Below the pieces are notes generated by a model that saw only the letters and a list, made by a program, of their open reading frames with translations, made no database searches and had not been told where the DNA came from. Below are positions 23,300-36,100 of a stretch of 64,000 nt of DNA, piece by piece (within the stretch, counting starts at the first letter, position 1; every line of letters starts with the position of its first letter). Made by a program: the position numbers and the translations under genes. Source of the stretch: Symbiodinium natans (Eukaryota > Sar > Dinophyceae > Suessiales > Symbiodiniaceae); NCBI GenBank assembly GCA_905221605.1, contig CAJNDS010001724.1, positions 10,001 to 74,000 on the forward strand, in the 5' to 3' direction.

Positions 23300-23405
23300 G
23301 CCTAGGGTTAGGGTTTAGGGTTTAGGGTTTAGGGTTTAGGGTTTAGGGTTTAGGGTTTAGGGTTTAGGGTTTAGGGTTTAGGGTTTAGGGTTTAGGGCTA
23401 GGGTT
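23300..23405. repeat. TTTAGGG array
   Basis: About 13 perfect units. Following sequence to 23690 is degenerate heptamer in both orientations. Confidence 0.9.
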
Positions 23406-23769
23406 TAGGGTCTCGGGCCTAGGGTTAGGGCCTCCAAGCAGGGTCCAGGGTCTAGGGTGGAGGGCTTAGGGCCTAGGAGATTTTGGTTTGAGAGCTGGGG
23501 ATGTGGTGTGTATGTCAGTTGGGCTTCTCCCATGTTCTCCCCGACGCCCCAAGCCCCAAACGCCTTTGCTAAACCCCAACCCTAAACCCTAAACCCTAGA
23601 CCCTAGACCCTAAACCCTAGACCCTAAACCCTAAACCCTGAACCCTGAACCCTGAACCCTAAACCCTAAACCCTAAGCTCCAACAGCCTAAGCCCGGAAG
23701 AGCCTCCGAGCCACCCAGTGCCACACAGGTGGATCGACCACCACCCCCGAGGTCGGCGCACGAGGGAGG

Positions 23770-24110
23770 GGGGGGGGGTTTAGAGGTTTAGAGGGTTTCG
23801 AGGGTTTAGAGGGTTTGGAGGGTTTAGAGGGTTCAGAGGGTTTAGAGGGGTTAGAGGGTTTAGTGGGTTTCGTGGGTTTGGAGGGTTTAGAGGGTTGAGG
23901 GTCCGTTTTTGTTGGTATAGCATGGTTCCTGAGTACTCGCATCATGATGCGGACTCTTATGATTGTGATTGAGATCGTGGTTGCGACTAGGATGGGGATG
24001 AATGCCAAGAGTCCCATCATCATTGTCTTGAATGTTTTTTTAACATTTCGATGATCGCGCCATGCGTCTTCTGTAAGCATGACCAGGTTCTGATATTCCA
24101 CATCTGCACT
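23770..24110. other. TTTAGAGGG-type repeat and unique AT-richer stretch
   Basis: GGGTTTAGA 9-mers (23778-23900) then about 200 bp of unique sequence. On the - strand a frame (23688-24101) reads a hydrophobic segment (MMMGLLAFIPILVATTISIT) followed by Lys-Pro-Ser repeats from the 9-mer. The repeat half argues against a real gene. Confidence 0.3.
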
Positions 24111-24201
24111 TTAGTCAGAGTTCAGGTAAGATTCAGCCTTACACTCAAAATCCCGAACCCTAAACCCTAAACCCTAAACCCTAAACCCGAAAGGACGTGA
24201 G

Positions 24202-25650
<1,449 letters not shown>

Positions 25651-26004
25651 GCATGGGTCCCGCGGAGACGGGTTTAGGGTTTAGGGTTTAGGGTTTGGGG
25701 TTTAGGGTTTAGGGTTTAGGGTTTAGGGCTTAGGGATGTAGGGATGTAAGGGTTCGTACGAACGAAGAGTTTGGGGTTCAGGTTTTTCCGGGTGTAGGGC
25801 TTAGGGGTGGGGGCTGATTTGAGTCTCTGGTGTTGCGGGGGGTTTAGGTGTTCAGGGCTGAGAAGTGGGCATTTAAGGGTTCAAGGGTTTCAAGCATCAG
25901 GGGCCCATGGGTCCTCAGGGCTGAAAAAAGGGGTTGCAAGAAAGACCGGCTTGTGAGGGCTTGTGCGGGCCCTAAGGGTTTAGAGTTTTTGTTGCAAAGG
26001 TTTG

Positions 26005-26106
26005 GGTTGGGATGTTCCCCCCTGATGCTAACCGTCTTTAGTAGGGACTTTACAAGGGGGGTACATCCCTACTAAGGACTGTTGGTAGAAGGGGGAACGT
26101 CCCAAG
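26005..26106. repeat. Short inverted-repeat element, TTGGGATGTTCCCCC family
   Basis: Ends TTGGGATGTTCCCCC ... AGGGGGAACGTCCCAA are inverted copies about 100 bp apart. Related elements at 45041-45160 and 63338-63438. MITE-like, no coding capacity. Confidence 0.65.
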
Positions 26107-26159
26107 ATTAGGGTTTCATCTTCGGGACTGACGAAAGGGCTGGTGGGCTTCAGGGTTCA

Positions 26160-26290
26160 CCAAACCCTAAACCCTAAACCCTAAACCCTAAACCCTAAAC
26201 CCTAAACCCTAAACCCTAAACCCTAAACCCTAAACCCTAAACCCTAAACCCTAAGCCCTAAGCCCTAAACCCTAAACCCTAAACCCTAAA
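26160..26290. repeat. CCCTAAA array
   Basis: About 18 units with two CCCTAAG variants. Confidence 0.9.
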
Positions 26291-26379
26291 TTTTAGAGGC
26301 TTCGAAAGATTTCGCGGTTGCCTCACTGAAGACATGAAGACTAGAGCATGCTGAAAGAACTGAGGGACAGATTTCAGTT

Positions 26380-26940
26380 TACTTCAACTTCTTTGCGAAA
26401 AAGCCTGACAGTGTACTAGCGACAATTCCTTTGTTTCAATTACATCTCGTCGGAAGTCGTCGATTTACTCAAACTCGTTGGTCCATGTATCCAATTTACT
26501 TAAACATCCTTGCCGAAAAGCCTCAAAAACACTAGCGAAAGCACCTATGTTTTGGCACCAGGGTTTAGAAGGTGTTTAGACGGGTTTAGAAAGGTTTTAA
26601 AAGGGTTTAGGAGGCTTGGAATGGTTTAGAAGGGCCAGGCTTTGGAAGGGTTTAGAAGGGCTTGGAAGGATTTCGAAGGGTTTAGATGAGTTTTAGAAGT
26701 TCTAGAAGGATTAGAAGGATTTTGAAGGGTTTTCGAAGGGCTTAGAAGGGTTTAGATATTCAAGCCTCTTTGCCGAAAAGCATCAAAAGGCACTAGCGAA
26801 ATTTCCTATGTTTCAACAAAGTTTCGTAAGAAGTCTCCGATTTACTCAAACTCGTTGGTCCATATTTTCATTTTTTTAAAACCTCCTTGCCGAAAAACCT
26901 CAACAACCACTAGCAAAAACACATGCTTTGGCACTAGGTT
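26380..26940. repeat. Diverged direct duplication with GGTTTAGAA spacer
   Basis: Segments 26380-26565 and 26765-26940 are diverged copies (shared GATTTACTCAAACTCGTTGG, CCGAAAAGCCTCAA and CACTAGCGAAA). Each half is itself an imperfect duplication. Between them is GAAGGGTTTAGAAGG-type repeat. No gene seen. Confidence 0.65.
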
Positions 26941-27186
26941 GGGGGTTTGTGAAGGCCCAGACGGGTCAAGAGCCACGAAAATAGCCATTTGGGGTATTTC
27001 CGTGGGTTTAGAAGGGACGGGTTTGGAGGGGTTTCGAAGAGTTTAGAAATGTTTGGGAAGTTTTTCCAAGGGTTTCAAGGGTCTACAAGGGTTTCGAAGT
27101 GTCCAGTGTTTGTGCTGCCGTTCCATTTGGTTCAAACTCGAGCTGTTCGTAAGAACACTTGAGTCTAGTGTCTCGTCACGCAATGC

Positions 27187-27270
27187 ACATGCAGCACCCA
27201 CGGAATGCACATCCGCACTCATGGAATGCACATCCGCACTCATGGAATGCACATCCGCATTGCGGTAATG
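27187..27270. repeat. 21-bp tandem repeat
   Basis: About three and a half copies of GGAATGCACATCCGCACTCAT. Any open frame here is repeat-derived. Confidence 0.8.
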
Positions 27271-27377
27271 CATCTCCGCGCCCAGACTTATTCTTAGTTT
27301 TACAGTTTTGTAGGGAGGGCCTATTTTTTTGGGTCTTTTTTTTTTTTTTGGGGGCCTTTTTTTTTTTTTTTTTTTTT

Positions 27378-27477
27378 NNNNNNNNNNNNNNNNNNNNNNN
27401 NNNNNNNNNNNNNNNNNNNNNNNNNNNNNNNNNNNNNNNNNNNNNNNNNNNNNNNNNNNNNNNNNNNNNNNNNNNNN
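27378..27477. other. Assembly gap (100 N)
   Basis: Exactly 100 N, flanked by a T-run on the left and a C-run on the right. The gap marks the left edge of the satellite, so the true array length and junction are unknown. Confidence 1.
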
Positions 27478-29769
27478 CCCCCCCCCCCCCCAACCCCCCG
27501 CTTTTAAAGCCGTGCAAGCTTGTTCCAAAGCATATGAACCTTTCATGCAAGCATTGAGTTTGCAAATGGGGGGGGCTGCGCCCCCCCCAACCCCCCCGCT
27601 TTTTAAAGCCGTGCAAGCTTGCTTCAAAGCATATGAGTCTTGAAACCTACATGCAAGCATTGAGTTTGCAAATGGGGTTGGGGGGCTGCCCCCCGCTTTC
27701 TTAAGCCGTGCAAGCTTCTTTCAAAGCATATGAGTCTTTTTCAAACCCATCATGCAAGCATTGAGTTTGCAAATGGGGGGGCTGCCCCCCCCCCCCGCCA
27801 ACCCCCCCGCTTTTATAAGCCGTGCAAGCTTGCTTCAAAGCATATGAATCTTGAATCCCATCATGCAAGCATTGAGTTTGCAAATGGGGGGGCCTGCGCC
27901 CCCCCAACCCCCCCGCTTTTTAAAGCCGTGCAAGCTTGTTTCAAAGCATATGAGTCTTTTTGAAACCCATCATGCAAGCATTGAGTTTGCAAATGGGGGG
28001 GGCTGCGCCCCCCCCAACCCCCCCACTTTTTTTAGCCGTGCAAGCTTGCTTCAAAGCATATGAATCTTGAATCCCATCATGCAAGCATTGAGTTTGCAAA
28101 TGGGGGGGGGCTGCGCCCCCCCCAACCCCCCCGCTTTTTAAAGCCGTGCAAGCTTGCTTCAAAGCATATGAGTCTTGAAACCTACATGCAAGCATTGAGT
28201 TTGCAAATGGGGTTGGGGGGGGCTGCCCCCCGCTTTCTTAAGCCGTGCAAGCTTGTTTCAAAGCATATGAGTCTTTTTCAAACCCATCATGCAAGCATTG
28301 AGTTTGCAAATGGGGGGGCTGCCCCCCCCCCAACCCCCCCGCTTTTATAAGCCGTGCAAGCTTGCTTCAAAGCATATGAATCTTGAATCCCATCATGCAA
28401 GCATTGAGTTTGCAAATGGGGGGGCCTGCGCCCCCCCCAACCCCCCCGCTTTTTAAAGCCGTGCAAGCTTGCTTCAAAGCATATGAGTCTTGAAACCTAC
28501 ATGCAAGCATTGAGTTTGCAAATGGGGCTGGCGGGGGCTGCCCCCCGCTTTCTTAAGCCGTGCAAGCTTGTTTCAAAGCATATTAATATGAGTCTTTTTC
28601 AAACCCATCATGCAAGCATTGAGTTTGCAAATGGGGGGGCTGCCCCCCCCCCCAACCCCCCGCTTTTATAAGCCGTGCAAGCTTGCTTCAAAGCATATGA
28701 ATCTTGAATCCCATCATGCAAGCATTGAGTTTGCAAATGGGGGGGCCTGCGCCCCCCCAACCCCCCCGCTTTTTAAAGCCGTGCAAGCTTGTTTCAAAGC
28801 ATATGAGTCTTTTTGAAACCCATCATGCAAGCATTGAGTTTGCAAATGGGGGGGGCTGCGCCCCCCCCAACCCCCCCACTTTTTTTAGCCGTGCAAGCTT
28901 GCTTCAAAGCATATGAATCTTGATACCCATCATGCAAGCATTGAGTTTGCAAATGGGGGGGGGCTGCGCCCCCCCCAACCCCCCCGCTTTTTAAAGCCGT
29001 GCAAGCTTGCTTCAAAGCATATGAGTCTTGAAACCTACATGCAAGCATTGAGTTTGCAAATGGGGGGGGGCTGCGCCCCCCCCAACCCCCCGCTTTCTTA
29101 AGCCGTGCAAGCTTTTCAAAGCATATGAGTCTTTTTCAAACCCATCATGCAAGCATTTGAGTTTGCAAATGGGGGGGCTGCGCCCCCCCCCAACCCCCCC
29201 GCTTTTTAAAGCCGTGCAAGCTTGCTTCAAAGCATATGAGTCTTGAAACCTACATGCAAGCATTGAGTTTGCAAATGGGGTTGGGGGGCTGCCCCCCGCT
29301 TTCTTAAGCCGTGCAAGCTTGTTTCAAAGCATATGAGTCTTTTTCAAACCTGCAAGCATTGAGTTTGCAAATGGGGGGGCTGCCCCCCCCCCAACCCCCC
29401 CCGCTTTTATAAGCCGTGCAAGCTTGCTTCAAAGCATATGAATCTTGAATCCCATCATGCAAGCATTGAGTTTGCAAATGGGGGGGCCTGCGCCCCCCCA
29501 ACCCCCCCGCTTTTTAAAGCCGTGCAAGCTTGTGACAAAGCATATGAGTCTTTTTGAAACCCATCATGCAAGCATTGAGTTTGCAAATGGGGGGGGCTGC
29601 GCCCCCCCCAACCCCCCCGCTTTTTTAAGCCGTGCAAGCTTGCTTCAAAGCATATGAATGTTGAAACCTACATGCAAGCATTGAGTTTGCAAATGGGGGG
29701 GGCTGCGCCCCCCCCAACCCCCCCGCTTTCTTAAGCCGTGCAAGCTTGTTTCAAAGCATATGAGTCTTT
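27478..29769. repeat. Satellite array, ~105-118 bp monomers, left part
   Basis: About 21 monomers built on GCCGTGCAAGCTT, TTCAAAGCATATGA, ATGCAAGCATTGAGTTTGC and a G7-CTGCG-C7 palindrome. Variants of the G/C-run and of the T-rich segment (CTTTCTTAA, CTTTTATAA, CTTTTTAAA, CTTTTTTTAG) recur in a fixed order, i.e. a higher-order repeat; 27676-28210 and 28528-29062 carry the same variant order. Open frames on both strands across the array are repeat artefacts. Confidence 0.9.
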
Positions 29770-29783
29770 TTCAAACCCATCAT
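29770..29783. repeat. Target-site duplication of the LINE, left copy
   Basis: TTCAAACCCATCAT inside a satellite monomer; the same 14 bp recur at 40148-40161 next to the rest of the monomer. Confidence 0.85.
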
Positions 29784-29847
29784 AAGCGTCTCGGCTCTCA
29801 GCGTTTCGTATAGCGGGCCCCCACTAGCTGACCGTAGTGCCCCTTCG

Positions 29848-30165
29848 GTGTTTTCTGTACTCTTCTCACCATTTGAAGCCATTCTGCCTGTTACTCAGAT
29901 TCGCGTTGTGGCTCTGGAACTGGTTGCAGACTGCCTGCTGAAAAGTCAAGACACTATTGACATTGACAGTGCCTTGGACCTCGCAGGGCAGCTGTGGAAT
30001 CAGGATACTGCAGACGAACTTGTGCCAGCGATCCTTGAGGTTCTACCGAGAGAACAGGGACTTCAGCTGGTGGCCATCATTTCTGTCAGGTTCCCGTTGT
30101 TGTGTGTAGCACTTGAGCAACAACTTGCAAAGACTCTTATCAGCCTGATCTCAGACAAACCATGA
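29848..30165 (+). CDS. LINE leader ORF, unknown
   Basis: A 105-codon frame with no ATG start (it opens at GTG), in the 5' region of the element. It is Leu/Val/Glu rich and looks helical (ALELVADCLLKSQDTIDI). Its stop overlaps the next ATG as ATGA at 30162-30165, an arrangement used for re-initiation in some LINEs. Product not recognised; may be part of a longer, spliced or frameshifted ORF1. Confidence 0.35.
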   Translation: MFSVLFSPFEAILPVTQIRVVALELVADCLLKSQDTIDIDSALDLAGQLWNQDTADELVPAILEVLPREQGLQLVAIISVRFPLLCVALEQQLAKTLISLISDKP

Positions 30166-33100
30166 ATCTCGCTCTGCACTTGATATTCACAGTCATCCTT
30201 TGCCGCAGATGCATCCCCGCCTACGCCAGTGCCATGAGGCGCACTGGTCGGCCAGATCCCACTGTGTGCAGTCAACGGCCCCTAGGGGAGCCAGCTCCAA
30301 AGCCAGCGCACGAAATAAGAGAGGACCCCAAGCCCCCACCCCCCCCCCAAACCAACAGAAGCTTCCATCTTTGCCCCCCTCATTGCAGCTCCCACCACCA
30401 CCGCTCGCTAGTTCCTCTTCAAATGACAGAATCCATGGAGTGCCGAGGAGCGCGCAAGGGCTCCTGGACTGGAGCGAATCAGAGAGCTCCGCACATGAGA
30501 CAAACATGCTCCCAGCGGACAGGACCGGCCCTGGGGAAGCCGATGGCCCAGGTCAATCCTCCAGCCCTGCACAAGGACCGGGCACCGACGACTCACTCTC
30601 GACAGACTCAGAGCCGCCACCACAACCTAAGGGTCGCAAGGTGGGCATATCGAGCAATGCTGTGGCATACGCAATTTCCACAGGTTCATGTGCGGGCCTT
30701 ATCGCCAGACTCCTCGGAGACATTCGAAGTCTACCTCCTAGGAAGAGGCGAAAGAAGGCTGCTGAACTTCTCGCTAAGTGTGAGACCTTGCAGGCCGAAA
30801 CTGATGCTTGTTAGAGGCACCTACCGAAGGCCTTCCTTGACTCTTCGAGGGCCTCACCGTAGACACATGTGGAATATGTGCCCTGTCGCAGTTAGCTATG
30901 CTCGGCACGGAACGCCAGCCCTGATACCCAATCAAATCCTCAACATGCTCGCATCCCAGGTGCAGTGTACCCGAAGTGGGAAACTCGGTGTAGCAAGATG
31001 CATAGCCCTGCACCCGACTGTACTCCCATTGCCTGACACTCGCAGATGTCATACCCGCCCCAAACCCAGACTATATGCCCAGGTCACTCCAAACCGAAGA
31101 GCTGCGGGTGCCGTATTCGGCCCTACACAAAGCACCTGTGGGAGGACCTCGGGGTTTCTAAGTGCGAGAATGGAGATCCGTGTTGTAGAGTGGTTGCCGG
31201 GCTGCAGGAACATGATGCACGCCACGCCTGATTGCATCAGCATATACATGTGTGGTATCTTTGCCGATAGCATGTCAGATCAGAAGTGGCATCGATATCC
31301 CCGAGCTCGGGTCAGGCCCGACGGCACTAGGAGGCGCACCCGCAATGAACTGGCTGCCCGCAGTGCTCGCCGCAATGCCCCTGGCAATCAAAGGGAAAGA
31401 GCCGACACTGCGGCCCCCCGTGCTCAGGAGATGAATCAGCAGCCTTGGCGACAAGCGGCCGATCGCGAGAGCCGACAGCCACACTGGCAGAATGCGCGGG
31501 GAGCCGACGCTCGGCCCCGGGATCAACATCAGGACTGGTACTACGACGAGGAGGACGAAGATGATGAGGACTACCAGTTTGACACCAGTGACCGGCACGA
31601 AGTGCATGCGACGGAAGACGAAGAGGGCTACCTCAAGATCTGGTGGCAGGGAGAATGGTGGTTCCGGCAGAAACCGCCAGACCCACCGGCATCGCCAAAG
31701 AAGAGACAGCAGGCTAGCAGCTCGAGCGAGCAAAGGAGGCCTACCATTGAGGGAGCCGTTCCCCCGGCCCCTGCCCAGCATGTCTCCGAGGGCCTCAAGC
31801 AGTTCGTCCCCCCTGCCCGAGACAGTGTGCCTCCACAATCCTTGAGAGCCGTGCGTGAGAAGTGGAACCTGCTGGCCATCATCGAAGATGACATCAATGT
31901 CCTGCGCAAAAAGAAGGTCGCCCTCATGTTCAAAACTTTCTTCGAAATGGGGCACTTCGTCAAGCATCATGACGACTTCCACCACTCGGAGTCCCTGAAG
32001 ATCATCCCGGCCGCAGGCAACTGGAACCTTGCGTTTGCCATGTGCCTGATTTCCAGAGACAAGCTCCACTACGCGAACCACTCCACCTTCGGCACAGCTG
32101 TGGAATGCTGGTTATGGAGCCTGTCCAAAGATGCGGACTTCGAGCCCATCCTCACCCAGTTCGCCGGCATGCTGCACAGCGTCATCGCACTGTTTGAGGG
32201 AGTCCCCATGTCGCTGCATGAACAAATCCATTGGTTCGATAGTCATCAAGACCTGGCAATCAAATTCGACTACTACTTCCCTACCGAGCAGCTGAAGGAT
32301 GATGAGCAAATTGTCCGTGTGGCAATTCAGGACCAAACCAGCCAGGACAGCAGAGATGATGACATGCCGGACAGGACCTCCAGGCACATGGGAAACACGG
32401 CTCCTGCAACCAGGACTGCCGAGCTGGCTTCGTCTGATGCCTATGTGGAGATGGAGGTTGACTACCCAACGGGGCAAACGCCACCAAATCAATCTGGCAG
32501 CCTCCCCCACTCCCCGCGCAGGGTCGAGAGATATAACATCTACACGGAGACGACCTACGCCAGCAGTGATGGCACCTCTCTGCCCATGCCAGCACGCGAT
32601 TCGGCCCCCCTTGGGGAGCCGACGAAGCTCTACTGGAAACTGGATCAGTCTCTCTCCAAAAGACTGTCAGTTGTTCTGAGGCACGACTCTGAAGACTTCG
32701 GCTTGACGTTCGACGAGGCAGGGTGGACCAAGGTGTCAGACCTTTTACGTACCTCCATCATGAAGGAGAAGGGGGCAACCCTCAACTACATCCGCTCGGT
32801 GGTCTACTGGAACGACAAGCAACGCTTCGCGCTCGAATGGCGAGGTGCCGATCTCTACATCAGGGCGGTTCAAGGTCACTCCAAGAAAGGAATACGTGAT
32901 GAAGCGGTCATGCGGCCCCTTGGGGATGCCGAGTTGCCGGAGCACGTCCTCCATGCAACCAACTGGGACTTCTACGGCTCGATCTTGGCGAAGGGCATCA
33001 TCACGGGAGGCCTCTCCCAGTCCCGGACACACATTCATTGCGTGTCAGTAGACAAAAGTGAATATCGGAATTACCCCGCGCATTGTGACATCGCAATCAT

Positions 33101-36100
33101 AATCTCCCCGAAAGAATCGGGGGCCGTCTGGTTCCGTTCAATGAACGGCTACTATTTAACCCGGGGTGCCGATGGCAAGCTGGCCCCGCATTGTATAAAG
33201 GCCGTCAGGATCCTGGCATCGGGAGAAGAAGTTTTTGGCTCAGAGGGGCCACCGGCTGCTGACCTCGTCATGCAAGCCATCGTTCGGTCTCACTCTTTCC
33301 GGTCCTCCAGGGGAAGCCGATCTTCGGCCCCCAATGACCGTGACCACGACCGCACTGCAGCTCAGAGAGCATACACGGGGGTTGTTTTGCATCATCATAT
33401 CCGTTGCACCGTCTCCTCTACCCAATGCATACACACCAACCCCTCGCCTCTGCTGCAGGACTATGATCGACGAGATGTCCCAGGTCCCGAGAGTCAGTAC
33501 GCTAGGTTAAGATGGGGACACATCCTTCTGCTGGGAGTGTTTTTGGTCGGTGGGAAAGGTTATGCAGGCAGGCTTCTTTCGCTGCAAAGAGATAGACTAA
33601 CTAAATGGCTCTGCACCAGGAGAATCAGAGGTTGCTACAGAAGGAGACCCTACATCCTCAGCACACATGCCACGTGCACTACTAACCTATCTACAACACA
33701 GATGGGTGTGCCCGCCAGACGCACATCACCGAGCCGCGCTGGTCCCAAGTCCAGCGGCTGGGCCCCAAGCTTTCGAAGTCTCTTCTGGATGTGGATCCTT
33801 ATCCTTTGTGGAAGCTTCGTGACAGCAAATGGGGGTCGAGCAGACGTGAGGGTTACCACGGGTTCCAGTACCGTGGTGGGAGCCACACAACATCGGCCCC
33901 AACAGTCCAATAGAATGGGCGAAGACACTGGCCAGGCAATACGTAATCACCACAACAGCATCGGGTGGATCGCCAAGAGATCGCTGCGACGAGCTCGCGC
34001 ACGAGCCTATGCCACAGGCGGCACTCACTATAAGGGCACATGGTACACTAGGGAAACACTGACAAAAACCACAGGGGGCATACACCAGCTGGGGCCGAAT
34101 GACCGGCCGGCTAAACCCACAAAGCATCCCAAATCTGACAAAGCATCTCACCTTAGATGTCTCACCTGGAACATGAGCGGGGGGTCGCAGGCGGCCTGGC
34201 AAGAACTCATGTCATGGTTAAGTGAGAAACCAGATGACTTTGACATTGTGTTCGTGCAGGAAACACACTGGAAACAGGAGGGGTGCCGCACCTTCTCGTC
34301 CGGCCCCTGGTTCGTCGTCTCCTCAGGGGCTACAGGCAAAGACAAATGCTCAGGAGTTGCCACTCTGATCCATCAGAATATCTGCAAGCAAGATAATGTT
34401 AGCTACAGGGTTATTAGGCAAGGCAGAGTACTCTCGGTTCGACTACATCACCAACAGAACGGCTCCGATCTTCTGAATGTCTACCAGCATGTGTGGAGGA
34501 CAAACATTGACAAAGCCGAGAACCTGAAAGCTCGGGCCTCAATCTGGGATGCGATACGGTCTAGCATCATGAAGAGTCCACAAAGGAACGACTTGATTAT
34601 TGCGGGAGACTTCAACTGCTCCATCAAAACCTCGAGGGGATTGATAGGTAGTGCCGTGGTTGCCAAAGTAGAAGGATCGCCTGACGAAGATGACTTTCTC
34701 GGAATACTCCAGGACTTCGGCCTCACTCTCCTCAATACGTGGAACTGCACTCCGGCACATACGTGCGTGCACCAAGGCACCAAAACACAATTGGATTTCG
34801 TTGCGTGTAGGGTCCAGCACGCAACTCGCACTGCTAGACACAGCAGACCCATGCATCAAGTCGCCCTCGGAAAATGGAAGGCCAATCACCACATCCCGGT
34901 GCAGGCTCACATCCGTAGAGTCGCGCCATGTCGCCTCCCGAACCCAGTCAAACCTTCGATGGCGTCGAGGCAATGCATCCAAGACTCCATTGCACAAGCA
35001 GATGACCGGGCTAAGAAGTTAAAGCACCTCATCGACGCGGATATTCAGAAGCTGGACCCTGACTTGCATCTTCACAGCTTCACGCGGCAGGTGGATGAGA
35101 TCATGAAAGAACACATGCAAACCGTCTACCCTCCAGAACCTGCAGTTGACAACCGCGTTTCGCAAAATCCGCAGTTTAAGCACACCGCGAAAGAGATGTG
35201 GGCTAAGTACAGGGAATGGAAATCCACCAAAGCGAACAGCTTAATCGAAACTCTCCGGAAATGGAAAAAGTACACTGAGTTTCGCGTGGCCTCTAAAGCG
35301 ATGAAACAAACGGCCAAGAAAATTAAACGTGAAAAGCTGCAGGCTGTCGCCGAAGACCTTCAAGCAGCTGCCGCTAAGGGCGATCAAAGGAAAGTGTGGA
35401 TGAGCGCTAGAAAATTAGCTCCCTGGAAACCCTTCGCGCGCACACACATCCGCAGCGAAAAGGGAGAAATCCTCACTCCCAAAGAACAACTGGCTGAGCT
35501 CATTAAGCACAGTAGAAACAAGTTTTGTCAGGGAGATGACTATTTGCCCAATCACCGAGTCACTGAACCCATTCTTGTTCAGGCCAAAGACCTCGTTTGG
35601 GCCCTAGGAAAACTACCTTTTCGCAAAGGGGTGCCGAAGTTGTCGGCCCCGGCAGCAGTTTGGAGATTGTGCCGTGACCAGGTAGCCAAAACGCTGGAAC
35701 CCATCCTGATGCGATCCTGGGGGGAGGAGTCCCTCTGCGTCATCCCACACGTGTGGAAAGACACATACCTCGTATGGTTGCCTAAACCACAGAAAGACCC
35801 CAGCCGCCCGTCCGGGCTTCGTCCCATAGGACTCTCCCACCCTCTCTCGAAATCGGTATGTACTCTGCTGAGAGAACACATCCGACCACTTCTTGAGGAA
35901 GCGCTGGTCACTCGACCGCAATTTGCCTATACTGCCGGCAGAGGGGTTCTAGACGCCTTACTGAGAGTGCATAACCACCTGAGAGAGGCACGTGCGTATG
36001 CGACCCTGAGCAAACAAAGCATATATGACCTTCATGCCGGAGCTACCCAGGTTAAATGCGCAGGAGGCATATGCTTCTCCCTTGACCTTGAGGGGGCATT

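Noticed and set aside
23688-24101. Membrane protein on the - strand
   Set aside because: Half of the frame is a TTTAGAGGG repeat translated as Lys-Pro-Ser; the hydrophobic half alone is not enough.
27043-29657. Many 60-200 codon frames on both strands
   Set aside because: They repeat with the satellite monomer (and run through the N gap); no independent coding sign.
27478-29769. CRISPR-like array
   Set aside because: Monomers are head-to-tail without distinct spacers of constant length; this is a satellite.
31275-32081. 268-codon - strand frame opposite the LINE polyprotein
   Set aside because: Antisense shadow of a well-supported coding frame.
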